Source: UBA2197 sp034370465 (GTDB lineage: Bacteria > Desulfobacterota > Desulfuromonadia > Desulfuromonadales > UBA2197). From it: 37,198 nucleotides of DNA. The notes under the pieces are model-generated. The model saw only the letters and a program-made list of their open reading frames with translations. It had not been told where the DNA came from and made no database searches. Each line of letters opens with the position of its first letter. The first letter of the stretch is position 1. Of the stretch, positions 25,004 to 34,279 are shown in pieces. The position numbers and the translations under genes were made by a program. The stretch is taken from positions 1 through 37,198 of the forward strand of contig JAXMLA010000278.1 of the NCBI GenBank assembly GCA_034370465.1, in the 5' to 3' direction.

Positions 25004-27634
25004 TTACCCCCGCCGCCGCTTCAGCCACTTTTCGATCTCGACCGCAACGAAGACCAGCGAGGAGAGCGCCAGGGTCAAGGTCAATTCTCCCAAGGTCAGC
25101 GCCTCGGTCTTGAAGATCGGTTGCAGGATCGGCACATAGATCGTCGCCATCTGCAGGCCAAAGGTGAGGAGGAAGGCCCCGACCAGCGGTTTGTTGGTGA
25201 AGAGCCCTTGGCTGAAGAGGGATTCCCGCTCTGAGCGGATCGCCAGCACATGCCCCATCTGACTCAGACAAAGGACAGTAAAGACCATCGTCTGCCAATG
25301 GGCGCTACCGGTGTGCAGTGACCACGCCTGGGTAGCGAGAGCAACGCCCCCCATGAGCAGGCCGACCCAAAGGATATGGACGCCGAGACCGCCGCTAAAG
25401 ATACTTTCCTGGGGATGGCGCGGCGGCCGCTCCATGATCCCCTTCTCCGCCGGCTCCACCGCCAGCGCCAGACCGGGGAGACCGTCGGTGACGAGGTTGA
25501 TCCAGAGAATATGAATGGGCAGGAGAGGGATGGGGAGGCCGAAAAAGGGGGCGAGGAAGATCGTCCAGATCTCGCCGGAGTTGCTGGTCATGGTGTACTT
25601 GATGAACTTGCGGATATTGTCGAAGATCCGCCGCCCCTCTTTCACTGACTTGACGATGGTGGCAAAGTTGTCGTCCAGAAGGATCATGTGCGCCGCCTCT
25701 TTGGAGACGTCGGTGCCGGTGATCCCCATGGCAATACCGATGTCGGCGCGCTTCAAGGCCGGCGCATCGTTGACGCCGTCGCCGGTCATGGCGACAAACT
25801 GTCCCTTGTCCTGCAGCGCCTTGATGATCTTGAGCTTCTGTTCCGGCGCCACTCGCGCATAGACGCGGATATCTTCGACCCGATCTTCAAACTCCTCCAG
25901 GGAGAGTTCCGCCAGTTCCCGGCCGGTCAGAACTCCCTTGTCACCCTCTTCAAGAATTCCCAAACGGGTGGCGATCGTCGTAGCGGTCAGCGGATGATCG
26001 CCGGTGATCATTACCGGCTTGATCCCGGCGCTGCGACATAAGCGCACCGCCTCTTTGGCTTCGTCCCGCACCGGATCCATCATCCCGATCAGACCGAGGA
26101 TAATCAGCTCAGTTTCGACCAGCTCCGGGTTTAAATCCGTCGGCAAAGTCTCCCAGACGCGCATCGCCATGCCGAGGACGCGCAGGCCGTCAGCGGACAT
26201 CCGCTCGTTGACCTTCTCCAGCTCCCCACGATCGACGTCCTGCAAGCCGGTACTGGTCAAGACCTTGACGGATTTGTCGAGAAGCACATCGATCGCCCCC
26301 TTGGTCAGGGAGACAAATTTGCCGGCTCCTCCGGTCAGGAAAGGGGCATCGACGGGGATTTCATGAAAGGTCGTCATGCATTTGCGCGCGGAATCGAAAG
26401 GAATCTCGGCGACGCGCGGGAAGACCTTCTCGAGATCCTTTTTGTCAAAACCTTTCAGTTTGGCGATATCATACAGAGCCACTTCGGTGGGGTCACCGAT
26501 CGGCCGCCCGAGAGCATCGAGGGCAGCATCGGTGCTCAGCGCCAGAGCGGTAAAGAGCTCGGCTCGCTCCCCGGTCCCCAGCTCCTCGCCAGTGTGGAGG
26601 GTGGCGTCGGCATAGATCTCTTCCACCGTCATCTTGTTCAGAGTCAGGGTGCCGGTCTTATCCGAGCAGATATAAGTGACCGAGCCGAGGGTTTCAACCG
26701 CCGGCAGTTTGCGGATCAGGGCATTCTGCTTGACCAGCTTGCTGGCGCCGAGAGCGAGGGAGATGGTCACCACCGCCGGCAACGCTTCAGGGATGGCAGC
26801 GACGGCGAGGGAGATGGCGGTGAGGAGCATGAGCAGAGGCGGTTCACCGCGCAGCAGTCCGACGCCAAAGATGACGGCACAGATCGCGAGGACCGCCAGA
26901 GCCAGCTTTTTACCAAAGGTCGCGAGCCGCTTTTGCAGGGGGGTCTTGACCTCCTCTTCATCCTGCAGGAGGGTGGCAATCTTCCCCAGCTCTGTCGCCA
27001 TGCCGGTCGCCACGATCACCCCCTGACCGCGGCCGTAGGTGACGATCGTCCCTTTGTAGGTCATATTCTTGCGGTCGCCGAGGGGGAGTTGCGCATCGGC
27101 GAGGAGGTCGACGATCTTCTCCACTGGCAACGATTCGCCGGTCAGATTCGCTTCTTCGATCTTCAGCTGGGCGACCTCGACCAGGCGCATATCAGCCGGC
27201 ACGACCTTGCCGGCTTCGAGAAGGACCAGATCACCGGGGACGAGCTGCGCCGCCGGCACCGTCGCCGGCAGGTTGTCACGCAACACCACAGCGGAATGCT
27301 CGGACATCTTCTTGAGCATCGCCATGGCCTTTTCCGCCCGGTATTCCTGGACAAAACCGATGACGGCGTTTAAGACCACGATGACGATGATGGCGATGGT
27401 GTCGGTCGCTTCGCCGATGACGCCGGAGATGATGGCAGCAGCGATCAGTACCAGGATCATAAAGTCGCGAAACTGGTCGAGGAGCATCATCGCCAGCGTC
27501 TTCTTCTTCTTTTCAATCAATTCGTTGGGGCCGTGCTCCGCCAAGCGGCGCGCGGCCTCCTCCGTCGTCAATCCCTGCAATCCTGCCCCGAGTTCGTCGA
27601 CGACTTCCCTGATCTCTTTTTGATGCCAGGACAT
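25004..27634 (-). CDS. P-type Ca2+-transporting ATPase (SERCA/PMR1-like)
   Basis: 876 residues from the ATG at 27634 (MSWHQKEI), preferred over an upstream start because GGAG lies 7 bases before it. Motifs: TGES in the actuator domain, phosphorylated Asp in DKTGTLT (about 324), and MTGDGVNDAPAL. SERCA calcium ligands are conserved: PEALP in M4 (about 280), SNSGE in M5 (about 684), and NLVTDG in M6 (about 712). This supports Ca2+ export from the cytoplasm. It is followed after a hairpin by the nqr operon and preceded by a small coiled-coil gene 84 bases upstream. Confidence 0.93.
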   Translation of the reverse strand: MSWHQKEIREVVDELGAGLQGLTTEEAARRLAEHGPNELIEKKKKTLAMMLLDQFRDFMILVLIAAAIISGVIGEATDTIAIIVIVVLNAVIGFVQEYRAEKAMAMLKKMSEHSAVVLRDNLPATVPAAQLVPGDLVLLEAGKVVPADMRLVEVAQLKIEEANLTGESLPVEKIVDLLADAQLPLGDRKNMTYKGTIVTYGRGQGVIVATGMATELGKIATLLQDEEEVKTPLQKRLATFGKKLALAVLAICAVIFGVGLLRGEPPLLMLLTAISLAVAAIPEALPAVVTISLALGASKLVKQNALIRKLPAVETLGSVTYICSDKTGTLTLNKMTVEEIYADATLHTGEELGTGERAELFTALALSTDAALDALGRPIGDPTEVALYDIAKLKGFDKKDLEKVFPRVAEIPFDSARKCMTTFHEIPVDAPFLTGGAGKFVSLTKGAIDVLLDKSVKVLTSTGLQDVDRGELEKVNERMSADGLRVLGMAMRVWETLPTDLNPELVETELIILGLIGMMDPVRDEAKEAVRLCRSAGIKPVMITGDHPLTATTIATRLGILEEGDKGVLTGRELAELSLEEFEDRVEDIRVYARVAPEQKLKIIKALQDKGQFVAMTGDGVNDAPALKRADIGIAMGITGTDVSKEAAHMILLDDNFATIVKSVKEGRRIFDNIRKFIKYTMTSNSGEIWTIFLAPFFGLPIPLLPIHILWINLVTDGLPGLALAVEPAEKGIMERPPRHPQESIFSGGLGVHILWVGLLMGGVALATQAWSLHTGSAHWQTMVFTVLCLSQMGHVLAIRSERESLFSQGLFTNKPLVGAFLLTFGLQMATIYVPILQPIFKTEALTLGELTLTLALSSLVFVAVEIEKWLKRRRG

Positions 27635-27718
27635 GGCTTTTCTCCGCAGTTGCGCTGAAGAGCCCCGCCGCCACTTCAGCGCCACTCTCGTGCGACAACC
27701 GAAACTTGAGGAAGAACT

Positions 27719-28006
27719 CTACTTAAAGCGCGACTTGGCCGAGTCGATCGATTCACCGATGGCGGTCCAGGCGAGATCGATCCCCGCCTTCAGATCCTGC
27801 CAGGCGCTCTCTCCCGACTTCTGCATCGCTTCGAGCTTCTGGCGGGCGGCAGCCTGCTTCACCTTCAGGGCGGCCATCTCCTCGTTATATTCACTCCTGA
27901 GATTGGCCGAAACCTGGCCAGCCTTGGCGGCCAGCTTGTCGATATCGGCGTTCAACTCTTCCAACTTTGCCTGCATCTTGCGGACGTACTCGTCTCTACT
28001 ACTCAT
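27719..28006 (-). CDS. Small coiled-coil protein, sll1863-type stress protein
   Basis: 95 residues, charged and helical throughout with heptad-like spacing (about 8-72) and no signal or membrane segment. The start MSSRDEYVRKMQ and the tail AWQDLKAGIDLAW...SAKSRFK resemble the sll1863 family of small stress-response proteins; function is unknown in detail. A strong AAGGAG 7 bases before the ATG supports the start. It sits between the antiporter and the Ca2+-type ATPase genes, 31 bases after the antiporter stop, so it is probably co-transcribed with them. Confidence 0.8.
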   Translation of the reverse strand: MSSRDEYVRKMQAKLEELNADIDKLAAKAGQVSANLRSEYNEEMAALKVKQAAARQKLEAMQKSGESAWQDLKAGIDLAWTAIGESIDSAKSRFK

Positions 28007-28037
28007 GATTTCTCTCCTTGGGGTTTGGATTCCTGCC

Positions 28038-30182
28038 TTATACCGTCTCTTCTTCCTGACATATCCGGATCGCGTCCGGCTGGCCGATCACGAGGAGCTT
28101 ATCCCCGGCACAAAGGATCTCTTCGGGGGGCGGCGAGATGATTCGCTCGCCGCCGCGCTGAATCCCAATAATCGAAATTTCCCGCCGACGGCGCAGATCG
28201 AGTTCGCTAAGACTCTTGCCGACCCACGAAGAATCCTCCCGAACAAAGAATTCCGCCATATGGAAAACTGTCTCCTCCCCTCCCCCCTGCCGCTCTTCTA
28301 AAATACGCCGGGCCGCTTCGACCCCCTCGCTACCACCCAAAAGGACAAGACGATCACCAGGAAAGAGGGAAAAATCGGCGGTCGGATCGTAATGGCTGCG
28401 CCCGGCGCGGTCGACCGCGACAATCGAAACGCCGCTGCGGGATCGCAACGCCAGTTCGCCGATCCGCTTGCCGCTAACAACGGAGTCGGGGCGGACTTTG
28501 ATCTCTTCAAGAATGACCGGCCAGGGGGCCAGGGCCGCGAGTTCCTCCCGCGTTGCGGTGAGATAATCGACCGCTTGTTCCGCGGCGTCGACAAAGGGCC
28601 ACAGCACCTTGTCAGCCCCGGCGCGGCGATAGTCATCTGCCTCCCGCTGATTATGAGCAGTCAATACGACCTTTCCGCTATAGCCCTTTTCCCGCAGCGC
28701 CTTGAGTAAAGGGAGGCTGGAGTCGCGGCCGGGAATAGTATTCACCACCCAGCGAACCTGCTGCAACGGGAGGTTTTCGAGAAGTTCGGGATCTTCGGCA
28801 TCACCGTAGCACACCGGAAAGGTCCCGCCACTTCCGACTGTGACCACCTCGGGATCGAAGTCGACCGCCAGAACCTGCTTGCCGCGGCGGACGAGATTTT
28901 CGGCAATGTTACGACCGTAGCGGCCGAGGCCGAAGAGGATGACTTCGGTCGACGCCACCGCCTGATCCATAATTTCGCCGCTTTCCCGGTAAGGGCGGCG
29001 GCGCTCGAAAATTCCCAGCCAGGGAGCCAGCCGGGTATACAGGGGATGGGAATAAAGGATCATGTAGGTCGAGAGGCCGATGGTAATCAATCCGACCAGA
29101 GTGACCAGCCCGAGGGTTTCCCGATCGATATGTCCGAGGCTGACGCCGAGGGCGGCGAGAATCAGGGAAAACTCGCTGATCTGGGCGACGGTGAGACCGG
29201 CGAGAAAGCCGGTGCGCTTCCGATAGCCCATGAAGCCCATGATCGCCATGACGATCAGGGGATTGCCGATGAGGACAAAGGCCGAAAAGATCAGGGCCGG
29301 CACCACCTGGGCGCCGAGCAGGGAGAGATCGAGCTGTGCCCCCAGGCCGATAAAGAAGAAGAGGAGCAAAAAATCGCGCAGACTGACCAGACGCGAAGCA
29401 ATCGTTTCGCGAAAGTGGGTCGCAGCCAGGGAGATGCCGGCGAGAAAAGCGCCAACCTCCTTACTGAAACCGAGGATGTCGCCGACAGCGGCAAGGAGAA
29501 CCGCCCAGGCCACGGCAAAGAGGAGGAGCATTTCCTGGGTGCGGGCCAAATGCTGCAAAAGGGGGGGAAGGACATAGCGCATCAGCAGGCCGACGCCGAC
29601 GAGAAGCAACACCCCCTTGAGCAGGACTTGAAAACTGTCGCTCAAAAGATTACCCGACGCTTCCCCGGCCCCGAGGGCGGTGAGGCCAATCATGGCGATA
29701 ATGACGGCAATATCCTGAACAATAAGAAAGCCGACCGCGATCCGGCCGTGCAGGGCGTCGATCTCGCGCTTGTCGGAAAGGAGTTTGACGATGATAATGG
29801 TGCTGGAAAAGGTCAACGCCACGGCAACATACAGTGCCCCGACAGTGGAGAGGCCCAGAGCCAGGGCGATGAGGAAGCCAAAGATCGAGGTAAAGGCGAC
29901 CTGCCCGAGACCGGTGGCGAGCGCGACCGGTCCCATGGTCCGGATCAAGTGCGGGTCGAGTTTGAGTCCGACGACAAAGAGGAGGATAGCAATACCGATC
30001 TCCGCCAGAAGCTTCAGGCTTTCATCGACCCCGGAAAGGTTCAGACCCGAGGGGCCGACGAGGATGCCGACAACAATAAAGGCGACAATCAACGGTTGGC
30101 GCAGCCACAGGGCCAGGGCTCCGAGGACTGCGCTCGCCGCCAGAATCAGCGCGATTTCATAAAAAAGACTTTCCAGAATCAA
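28038..30182 (-). CDS. Kef-type cation:proton antiporter with RCK domains
   Basis: 714 residues. The first ~390 residues are a CPA2 antiporter with about 12-13 helices, including the TFSSTIIIVKLL and FLIVQDIAVI motifs seen in Kef proteins. A linker leads to a TrkA-N Rossmann domain (VILFGLGRYG, GxGxxG) and two TrkA-C domains in series. It probably exchanges K+ (or Na+) for H+ under nucleotide control. It starts with TTG at 30182, overlapping the upstream ATPase stop (TTGA), with an AGAGAGGA ribosome-binding site; this couples its translation to that of the ATPase. Confidence 0.9.
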   Translation of the reverse strand: MILESLFYEIALILAASAVLGALALWLRQPLIVAFIVVGILVGPSGLNLSGVDESLKLLAEIGIAILLFVVGLKLDPHLIRTMGPVALATGLGQVAFTSIFGFLIALALGLSTVGALYVAVALTFSSTIIIVKLLSDKREIDALHGRIAVGFLIVQDIAVIIAMIGLTALGAGEASGNLLSDSFQVLLKGVLLLVGVGLLMRYVLPPLLQHLARTQEMLLLFAVAWAVLLAAVGDILGFSKEVGAFLAGISLAATHFRETIASRLVSLRDFLLLFFFIGLGAQLDLSLLGAQVVPALIFSAFVLIGNPLIVMAIMGFMGYRKRTGFLAGLTVAQISEFSLILAALGVSLGHIDRETLGLVTLVGLITIGLSTYMILYSHPLYTRLAPWLGIFERRRPYRESGEIMDQAVASTEVILFGLGRYGRNIAENLVRRGKQVLAVDFDPEVVTVGSGGTFPVCYGDAEDPELLENLPLQQVRWVVNTIPGRDSSLPLLKALREKGYSGKVVLTAHNQREADDYRRAGADKVLWPFVDAAEQAVDYLTATREELAALAPWPVILEEIKVRPDSVVSGKRIGELALRSRSGVSIVAVDRAGRSHYDPTADFSLFPGDRLVLLGGSEGVEAARRILEERQGGGEETVFHMAEFFVREDSSWVGKSLSELDLRRRREISIIGIQRGGERIISPPPEEILCAGDKLLVIGQPDAIRICQEEETV

Positions 30183-32857
30183 AAGTGATTCCTCTCTGCT
30201 TGACTTGAAACTTCAGCCGAGCGACTGCTCCGCCGCAGCCATTTGTCGATCTCCACCACCAGCACCACCGTGACCGAAACCCCCAGCACCCGCAGCCACT
30301 CGACCCCGCTGAGCGGCACGGTGCGGAAGATCCACTGTAGGGGCGGCGCATAGATAAAGGCCAACTGAGCAATGAAGGCGGCGATCATGCTGTAGAAGAG
30401 GAAGGGATTGCCGAGGGGATTCATCCGGAAGACCGATTCATACTCGGAGCGGCTGTTCCAGGCCTGAAAAAACTGGAAAAAGACCATGGTCGTCACCGCC
30501 ACGGTGCGGGCATTCTCCAGGGAACCGCCGTCACGCAGAGCGGCCATGTAGTTCCAGACCACGCCGGCCGCAATCACGATGCCGACCAGAATCGTCCGCT
30601 GAATCAGCAGAGGGGACATGATCCCTTCCTGCGGGTCGCGCGGCGGCCGGTTGATGATCCCCTTTTCAGCCGGCTCGAAGGCCAGGGACACATCCTGCAA
30701 ACCGTTGGTGACGAGGTTGATCCACAGGAGCTGGGCGGGGATATAAGGAATCGGCACCCCCAGTGTCATGGTGGCGACAATGGAGATGATCGAAGCCACC
30801 CCGGTCGGAATCAGAAAGAAGGTCACCTTGCGCAGGTTGTCGAAGACGATCCGCCCTTCGCGTACGGCATTGAAGATACTGGCGAAATTGTCGTCGGTCA
30901 GGACCATGTCCGAAGCTTCCTTGGCGACATCGGTGCCGGTGATCCCCATGGCAATGCCGATATGCGCCGCCTTGAGGGCCGGGGCATCGTTGACGCCGTC
31001 ACCGGTCATGGCGACGATCTCGCCATGGCGGATCAGCTGCCGGGTAATGCGCAACTTGTGCTGCGGCGCCACCCGGGCATAGACCGAGATGTGGCGGACC
31101 TGCTCAAAGAGCTGGTCGTCATCCATCCCTTCCAGGTCCTGTCCGGTCAGTACTCCCCCTTCGGCATCAATGATTCCGAGTTGCCGGGCGATCGCCTGGG
31201 CGGTGACGGCATGGTCGCCGGTGATCATCACCACCCGGATGCCGGCGCGCTTGCAATCGCTGATCGCCTCGATCACCTCGGTGCGGGGCGGGTCGATCAT
31301 CCCCTGCAGACCGGCAAAGAGGAGGCTCTGTTCGGCGTCCTCATGGGTGAGGTCATCCATGGTGTCCGGCGCCTCTTTCCAGGCAAAAGCCAGCACCCGC
31401 ATCCCTTCGCCGGCAAAGGTGATCGCCCTTTGCAGGATCTCCTCGACCTCTGCCGGTCCGGCGCTGCACATCTCCACCACCCGCTCCGGCGCCCCCTTGA
31501 CCAGAATCAGCTTCTTGCCGTCACTTTCGTGGAGGGTGGCCATCCAGCCGCGCTCCGACTCAAAGGGAATAATCGCCAGCTGTTTAAAGCGCTCCTTCTC
31601 ACTGGCCAGCCCCCCCTTGCCGGCCGCAACCAACAAAGCCCCTTCGGTCGGATCGCCATCGACCTTCCAACGCCCTTCCTCCTCGTAGATGTCCGATTCA
31701 TTGCAAAGGAGGCCGATGCGCAGGAGGAGATCAAGGGACGGCTGCTCACCAACCGTGACCGCATGGCCGGCACTGACAATCTCGCCCTGCGGCTCATAGC
31801 CGCTCCCGCCGACTTCATAAATCTGTGCGCCGTCAAAGATCCGGGTTACGGTCATCTCGTTGCGGGTGAGGGTGCCGGTCTTATCCGAACAGATGGTGGT
31901 GGTGCTCCCCAGTGTCTCCACCGCCGCCAGTTTGCGGATAATGGCATTATGTTTCGCCATCCGCGCCACCCCCGCCGCCATGGCGATGGTGACGACAATC
32001 GGCAGCCCTTCGGGGATGGTGGCCACCGCCGCAGCCACCGCCACCATGAACATCTCCTTGACGCTCCCGCCCAGCAGCAGCCCGACAAAGAAGAGGAGGA
32101 GCGAAGCCGCCAGCACCAGCAGACCGATCATCCGCGCGAATTTCTCGATCTTTTCCTGGATCGGCGCCTTGACCAGGCCGATATCCCGGACCTGATCAGC
32201 GATATCGCCGAGAATCGTACTGCCGGCGGTTCCGGTTACCACCCCCCTGGCCCGGCCGTTGACCACCGCCGTCCCCATAAAGGCCATGTTGAGTTGATCC
32301 GCCGGCGTCAACCCTGCGTCCGCAATCGTCGCGGTCTTCTTTTCCACCGGCAGCGACTCGCCGGTCAGCATCGCTTCATCAATCCGCAGTTCGTTGGTAT
32401 GGAGAAGGCGCAGATCGGCCGGCACCCGCGTCCCGGAAGCGAGAAGGACAATATCCCCCGGCACCAGATCAACGCCGGGGATCTCCTTTTCATGGCCGTC
32501 ACGAATCACCCGCGCCTTGGCCACCAAAAGATTTTTCAGGGCACGGACACTCTCCTCGGCTTTGAACTCCTGAAAATAGCCGATGATCGCATTCAACAGC
32601 ACCACCGCCATGATCACGCCGGTGTCGATATATTCGCGCAAAAAGAAGGTGACGACCGCGGCAATCAGCAGGATATAGATAAGGGGACTGGTGAACTGGT
32701 GCAACAGGATCTTCAGCCGGCTGAGTTCCTCGCCCTCGGCTAACTTGTTGGGGCCGTACTCGGCCAGACGCCGCGCTGCCTCCTCGCTGGAGAGCCCCTC
32801 TTCCTTCGAGGTGGAGGCGTCCAGCGCCTGGCGAACATCCATCTGATACCATTCCAT
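30179..32857 (-). CDS. Cation-translocating P-type ATPase of uncertain ion specificity
   Basis: 892 residues from the ATG at 32857 (MEWYQMD), with AGGAG 6 bases upstream. TGES, phosphorylated Asp in DKTGTLT (about 324) and MTGDGVNDAPAL are all present, so it should be active. M4 has PEGLP, but M5 reads IPTGVAS where SERCA has SNVGE, and M6 has NLVTNG in place of NLVTDG, so three calcium ligands are missing. The substrate is therefore probably not Ca2+; coupling to a Kef-type antiporter hints at a monovalent cation or H+. It belongs to the same broad family as the ATPase at 25004-27634. Confidence 0.9.
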   Translation of the reverse strand: MEWYQMDVRQALDASTSKEEGLSSEEAARRLAEYGPNKLAEGEELSRLKILLHQFTSPLIYILLIAAVVTFFLREYIDTGVIMAVVLLNAIIGYFQEFKAEESVRALKNLLVAKARVIRDGHEKEIPGVDLVPGDIVLLASGTRVPADLRLLHTNELRIDEAMLTGESLPVEKKTATIADAGLTPADQLNMAFMGTAVVNGRARGVVTGTAGSTILGDIADQVRDIGLVKAPIQEKIEKFARMIGLLVLAASLLLFFVGLLLGGSVKEMFMVAVAAAVATIPEGLPIVVTIAMAAGVARMAKHNAIIRKLAAVETLGSTTTICSDKTGTLTRNEMTVTRIFDGAQIYEVGGSGYEPQGEIVSAGHAVTVGEQPSLDLLLRIGLLCNESDIYEEEGRWKVDGDPTEGALLVAAGKGGLASEKERFKQLAIIPFESERGWMATLHESDGKKLILVKGAPERVVEMCSAGPAEVEEILQRAITFAGEGMRVLAFAWKEAPDTMDDLTHEDAEQSLLFAGLQGMIDPPRTEVIEAISDCKRAGIRVVMITGDHAVTAQAIARQLGIIDAEGGVLTGQDLEGMDDDQLFEQVRHISVYARVAPQHKLRITRQLIRHGEIVAMTGDGVNDAPALKAAHIGIAMGITGTDVAKEASDMVLTDDNFASIFNAVREGRIVFDNLRKVTFFLIPTGVASIISIVATMTLGVPIPYIPAQLLWINLVTNGLQDVSLAFEPAEKGIINRPPRDPQEGIMSPLLIQRTILVGIVIAAGVVWNYMAALRDGGSLENARTVAVTTMVFFQFFQAWNSRSEYESVFRMNPLGNPFLFYSMIAAFIAQLAFIYAPPLQWIFRTVPLSGVEWLRVLGVSVTVVLVVEIDKWLRRSSRSAEVSSQAERNHF

Positions 32858-32978
32858 ATTTGACTCCTGAGTCAGCACCGGTTTAACGGTGCGATCGCAA
32901 CGCGCACGCTCTAGCGTAGCGTTTCAAAGGGGCTTTGCAAGCGCCGCTTCCGGGACGGTAAAGATCAAGGGCAGCGCT

Positions 32979-33284
32979 CTATTCATATGTCCCCGGTGGG
33001 CGCGAGCCCGGCTCCAGGCTTCCGATAGCGCTTTTTTCCGGTGCCGGCGGCGGGGGGATCTGTGCCTTGAGCCGCTTGATCTCCAGCGATTTCTTCATCG
33101 AAGCCGGAATCATGATCAGCATCGCCGTCAGGGCGCCGGCCGCAAAGGTGATCATGAGGACCATCACCAGCGACGCTTCAAAATACCAACCGAAGAAGGT
33201 CACGGTGGCGACCTGGGAATTTTGTATGGCAAAGAAAGCCGCCAGAGCCGCGACCACCAGGGCCGCAATAAAGTTCACTTTCAT
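32979..33284 (-). CDS. LapA-family (DUF1049) inner-membrane protein
   Basis: 101 residues with two membrane helices (about 4-20 and 39-60) separated by the FAIQNSQVATVTFFGW segment that marks the LapA/DUF1049 domain, then a basic KKSLEIKRLKAQ stretch and a proline-rich, probably disordered tail. In enterobacteria LapA helps control lipopolysaccharide assembly; the role here is not known. An excellent GGAGGT lies 5 bases before the ATG. It precedes the P-type ATPase by about 120 bases. Confidence 0.85.
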   Translation of the reverse strand: MKVNFIAALVVAALAAFFAIQNSQVATVTFFGWYFEASLVMVLMITFAAGALTAMLIMIPASMKKSLEIKRLKAQIPPPPAPEKSAIGSLEPGSRPPGTYE

Positions 33285-33322
33285 TTTTTACCTCCGGTCA
33301 AAGTGATGACAGACAGACGTGT

Positions 33323-33353
33323 AAAATAATAAAGGAGAAGGATGAGCTTCTCC
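33323..33353 (-). terminator. Intrinsic terminator between trmO and the LapA-family gene
   Basis: Read on the minus strand, GGAGAAG-CTCATC-CTTCTCC is followed directly by TTTATTATTTT: a 7-bp stem and a T-rich run, about 120 bases past the trmO stop. A possible -35 TTGTCA lies upstream of it, so it might also attenuate the LapA-family gene. A second hairpin, GGGGCGG/CCGCCCC (33441-33462), lies nearer the trmO stop. Confidence 0.6.
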
Positions 33354-33473
33354 ACCATAAAGGATACAGGATAACGGAGACTTGACAAGCTTTGCTGTCT
33401 TGTTTTGCTTCGGGAACGGGGGGAAATACCAGAAGATGCGGGGGCGGTACCGTCTCCGCCCCGATTTGTTCGA

Positions 33474-33992
33474 TTACCGGGGCTTTCGCGGTCCCGGCGC
33501 AAAATAACGCCCGAGCTTTGTGTCCAACTCGTCAATCCAGCCGGCCTTGGCATCCGGAAAGGCATCCGCGTAGGGCACATAGGGCTTGATGTCGAGAACC
33601 GGGGTGCCATCGAGGAGATCAATACCGCGCAGATGCAGCGTCCGGCCTTCAATGCTGACTAACTCAACCGCCGACAGGCCAAGAGGATTGGGACGATGCG
33701 GGGAGCGGGTGGCGAGAACGCCCCGTTTTGCTCCACCCCGTGGCGGCTTGACGGTGCTTTTCCAGCCTTCGCTGCGATGAAAAGCGAAGATCAGCCAAAG
33801 CCGATCGAAGCCGCTCAGATCCTGAAGGACTTTTTCTTCCAGCCAATCCTCCAGTTCCAGAGTGGCGAGCGCCAACTCCCCGCTCTCCGTCCCTTCCACC
33901 ACCGTGCCTTGATGGGGTGCATCAATGCGGTGGGCATAAGGGGAGCGCAGAATGCCTATGGGGCGATAGGTGAACTGGGGGGTTTGGGTCAT
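33474..33992 (-). CDS. trmO: TrmO/TsaA-family tRNA methyltransferase
   Basis: 172 residues from the ATG at 33992 (MTQTPQFTYRPIGILRSP). A longer reading frame to 34106 exists, but the domain begins at this Met. Signature motifs: YRPIGILRSPY, GFDRLWLIFAFHRS, RSPHRPNPLGLSAVEL, and LDIKPYVPYADAF. TrmO uses S-adenosylmethionine to methylate N6-threonylcarbamoyladenosine at position 37 of certain tRNAs. The C-terminal domain found in E. coli TrmO is absent, as in many bacterial short forms. It is divergent from ktrB. Confidence 0.88.
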   Translation of the reverse strand: MTQTPQFTYRPIGILRSPYAHRIDAPHQGTVVEGTESGELALATLELEDWLEEKVLQDLSGFDRLWLIFAFHRSEGWKSTVKPPRGGAKRGVLATRSPHRPNPLGLSAVELVSIEGRTLHLRGIDLLDGTPVLDIKPYVPYADAFPDAKAGWIDELDTKLGRYFAPGPRKPR

Positions 33993-34279
33993 AACTGGTG
34001 ATTTTTGTGTCAAGGTCTGATCCCTCGGGGGGTCGCTTTCCCTAAGTGCGCGCTTAACAGGGCGGATATGCAACTCCACACCGGGAATATTATCACATGA
34101 AAACATTCCATTATAAAGATAAAGGGCATCAATTAAGTCCGCCCCATCGTTACCTCCATCGGATGATTCCTTCCGCCTCTTTTAATTCTTGCCCTGAGAA
34201 ATTGAAAGGGCGATAATCCGCCAGCCATCGCCCGACCTTTTTGTGAATGTGTCACCGACACAGTAAAGGGATCTTTTTC

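Noticed and set aside
30962..32743. 593-codon plus-strand frame
   Set aside because: Antisense of the P-type ATPase, which has full catalytic motifs.
34000..34279. Possible ydaO (c-di-AMP) riboswitch before ktrB
   Set aside because: Expected from known ktr regulation in other bacteria, but I could not find the conserved elements; only a weak GCCCT/AGGGC stem is visible.
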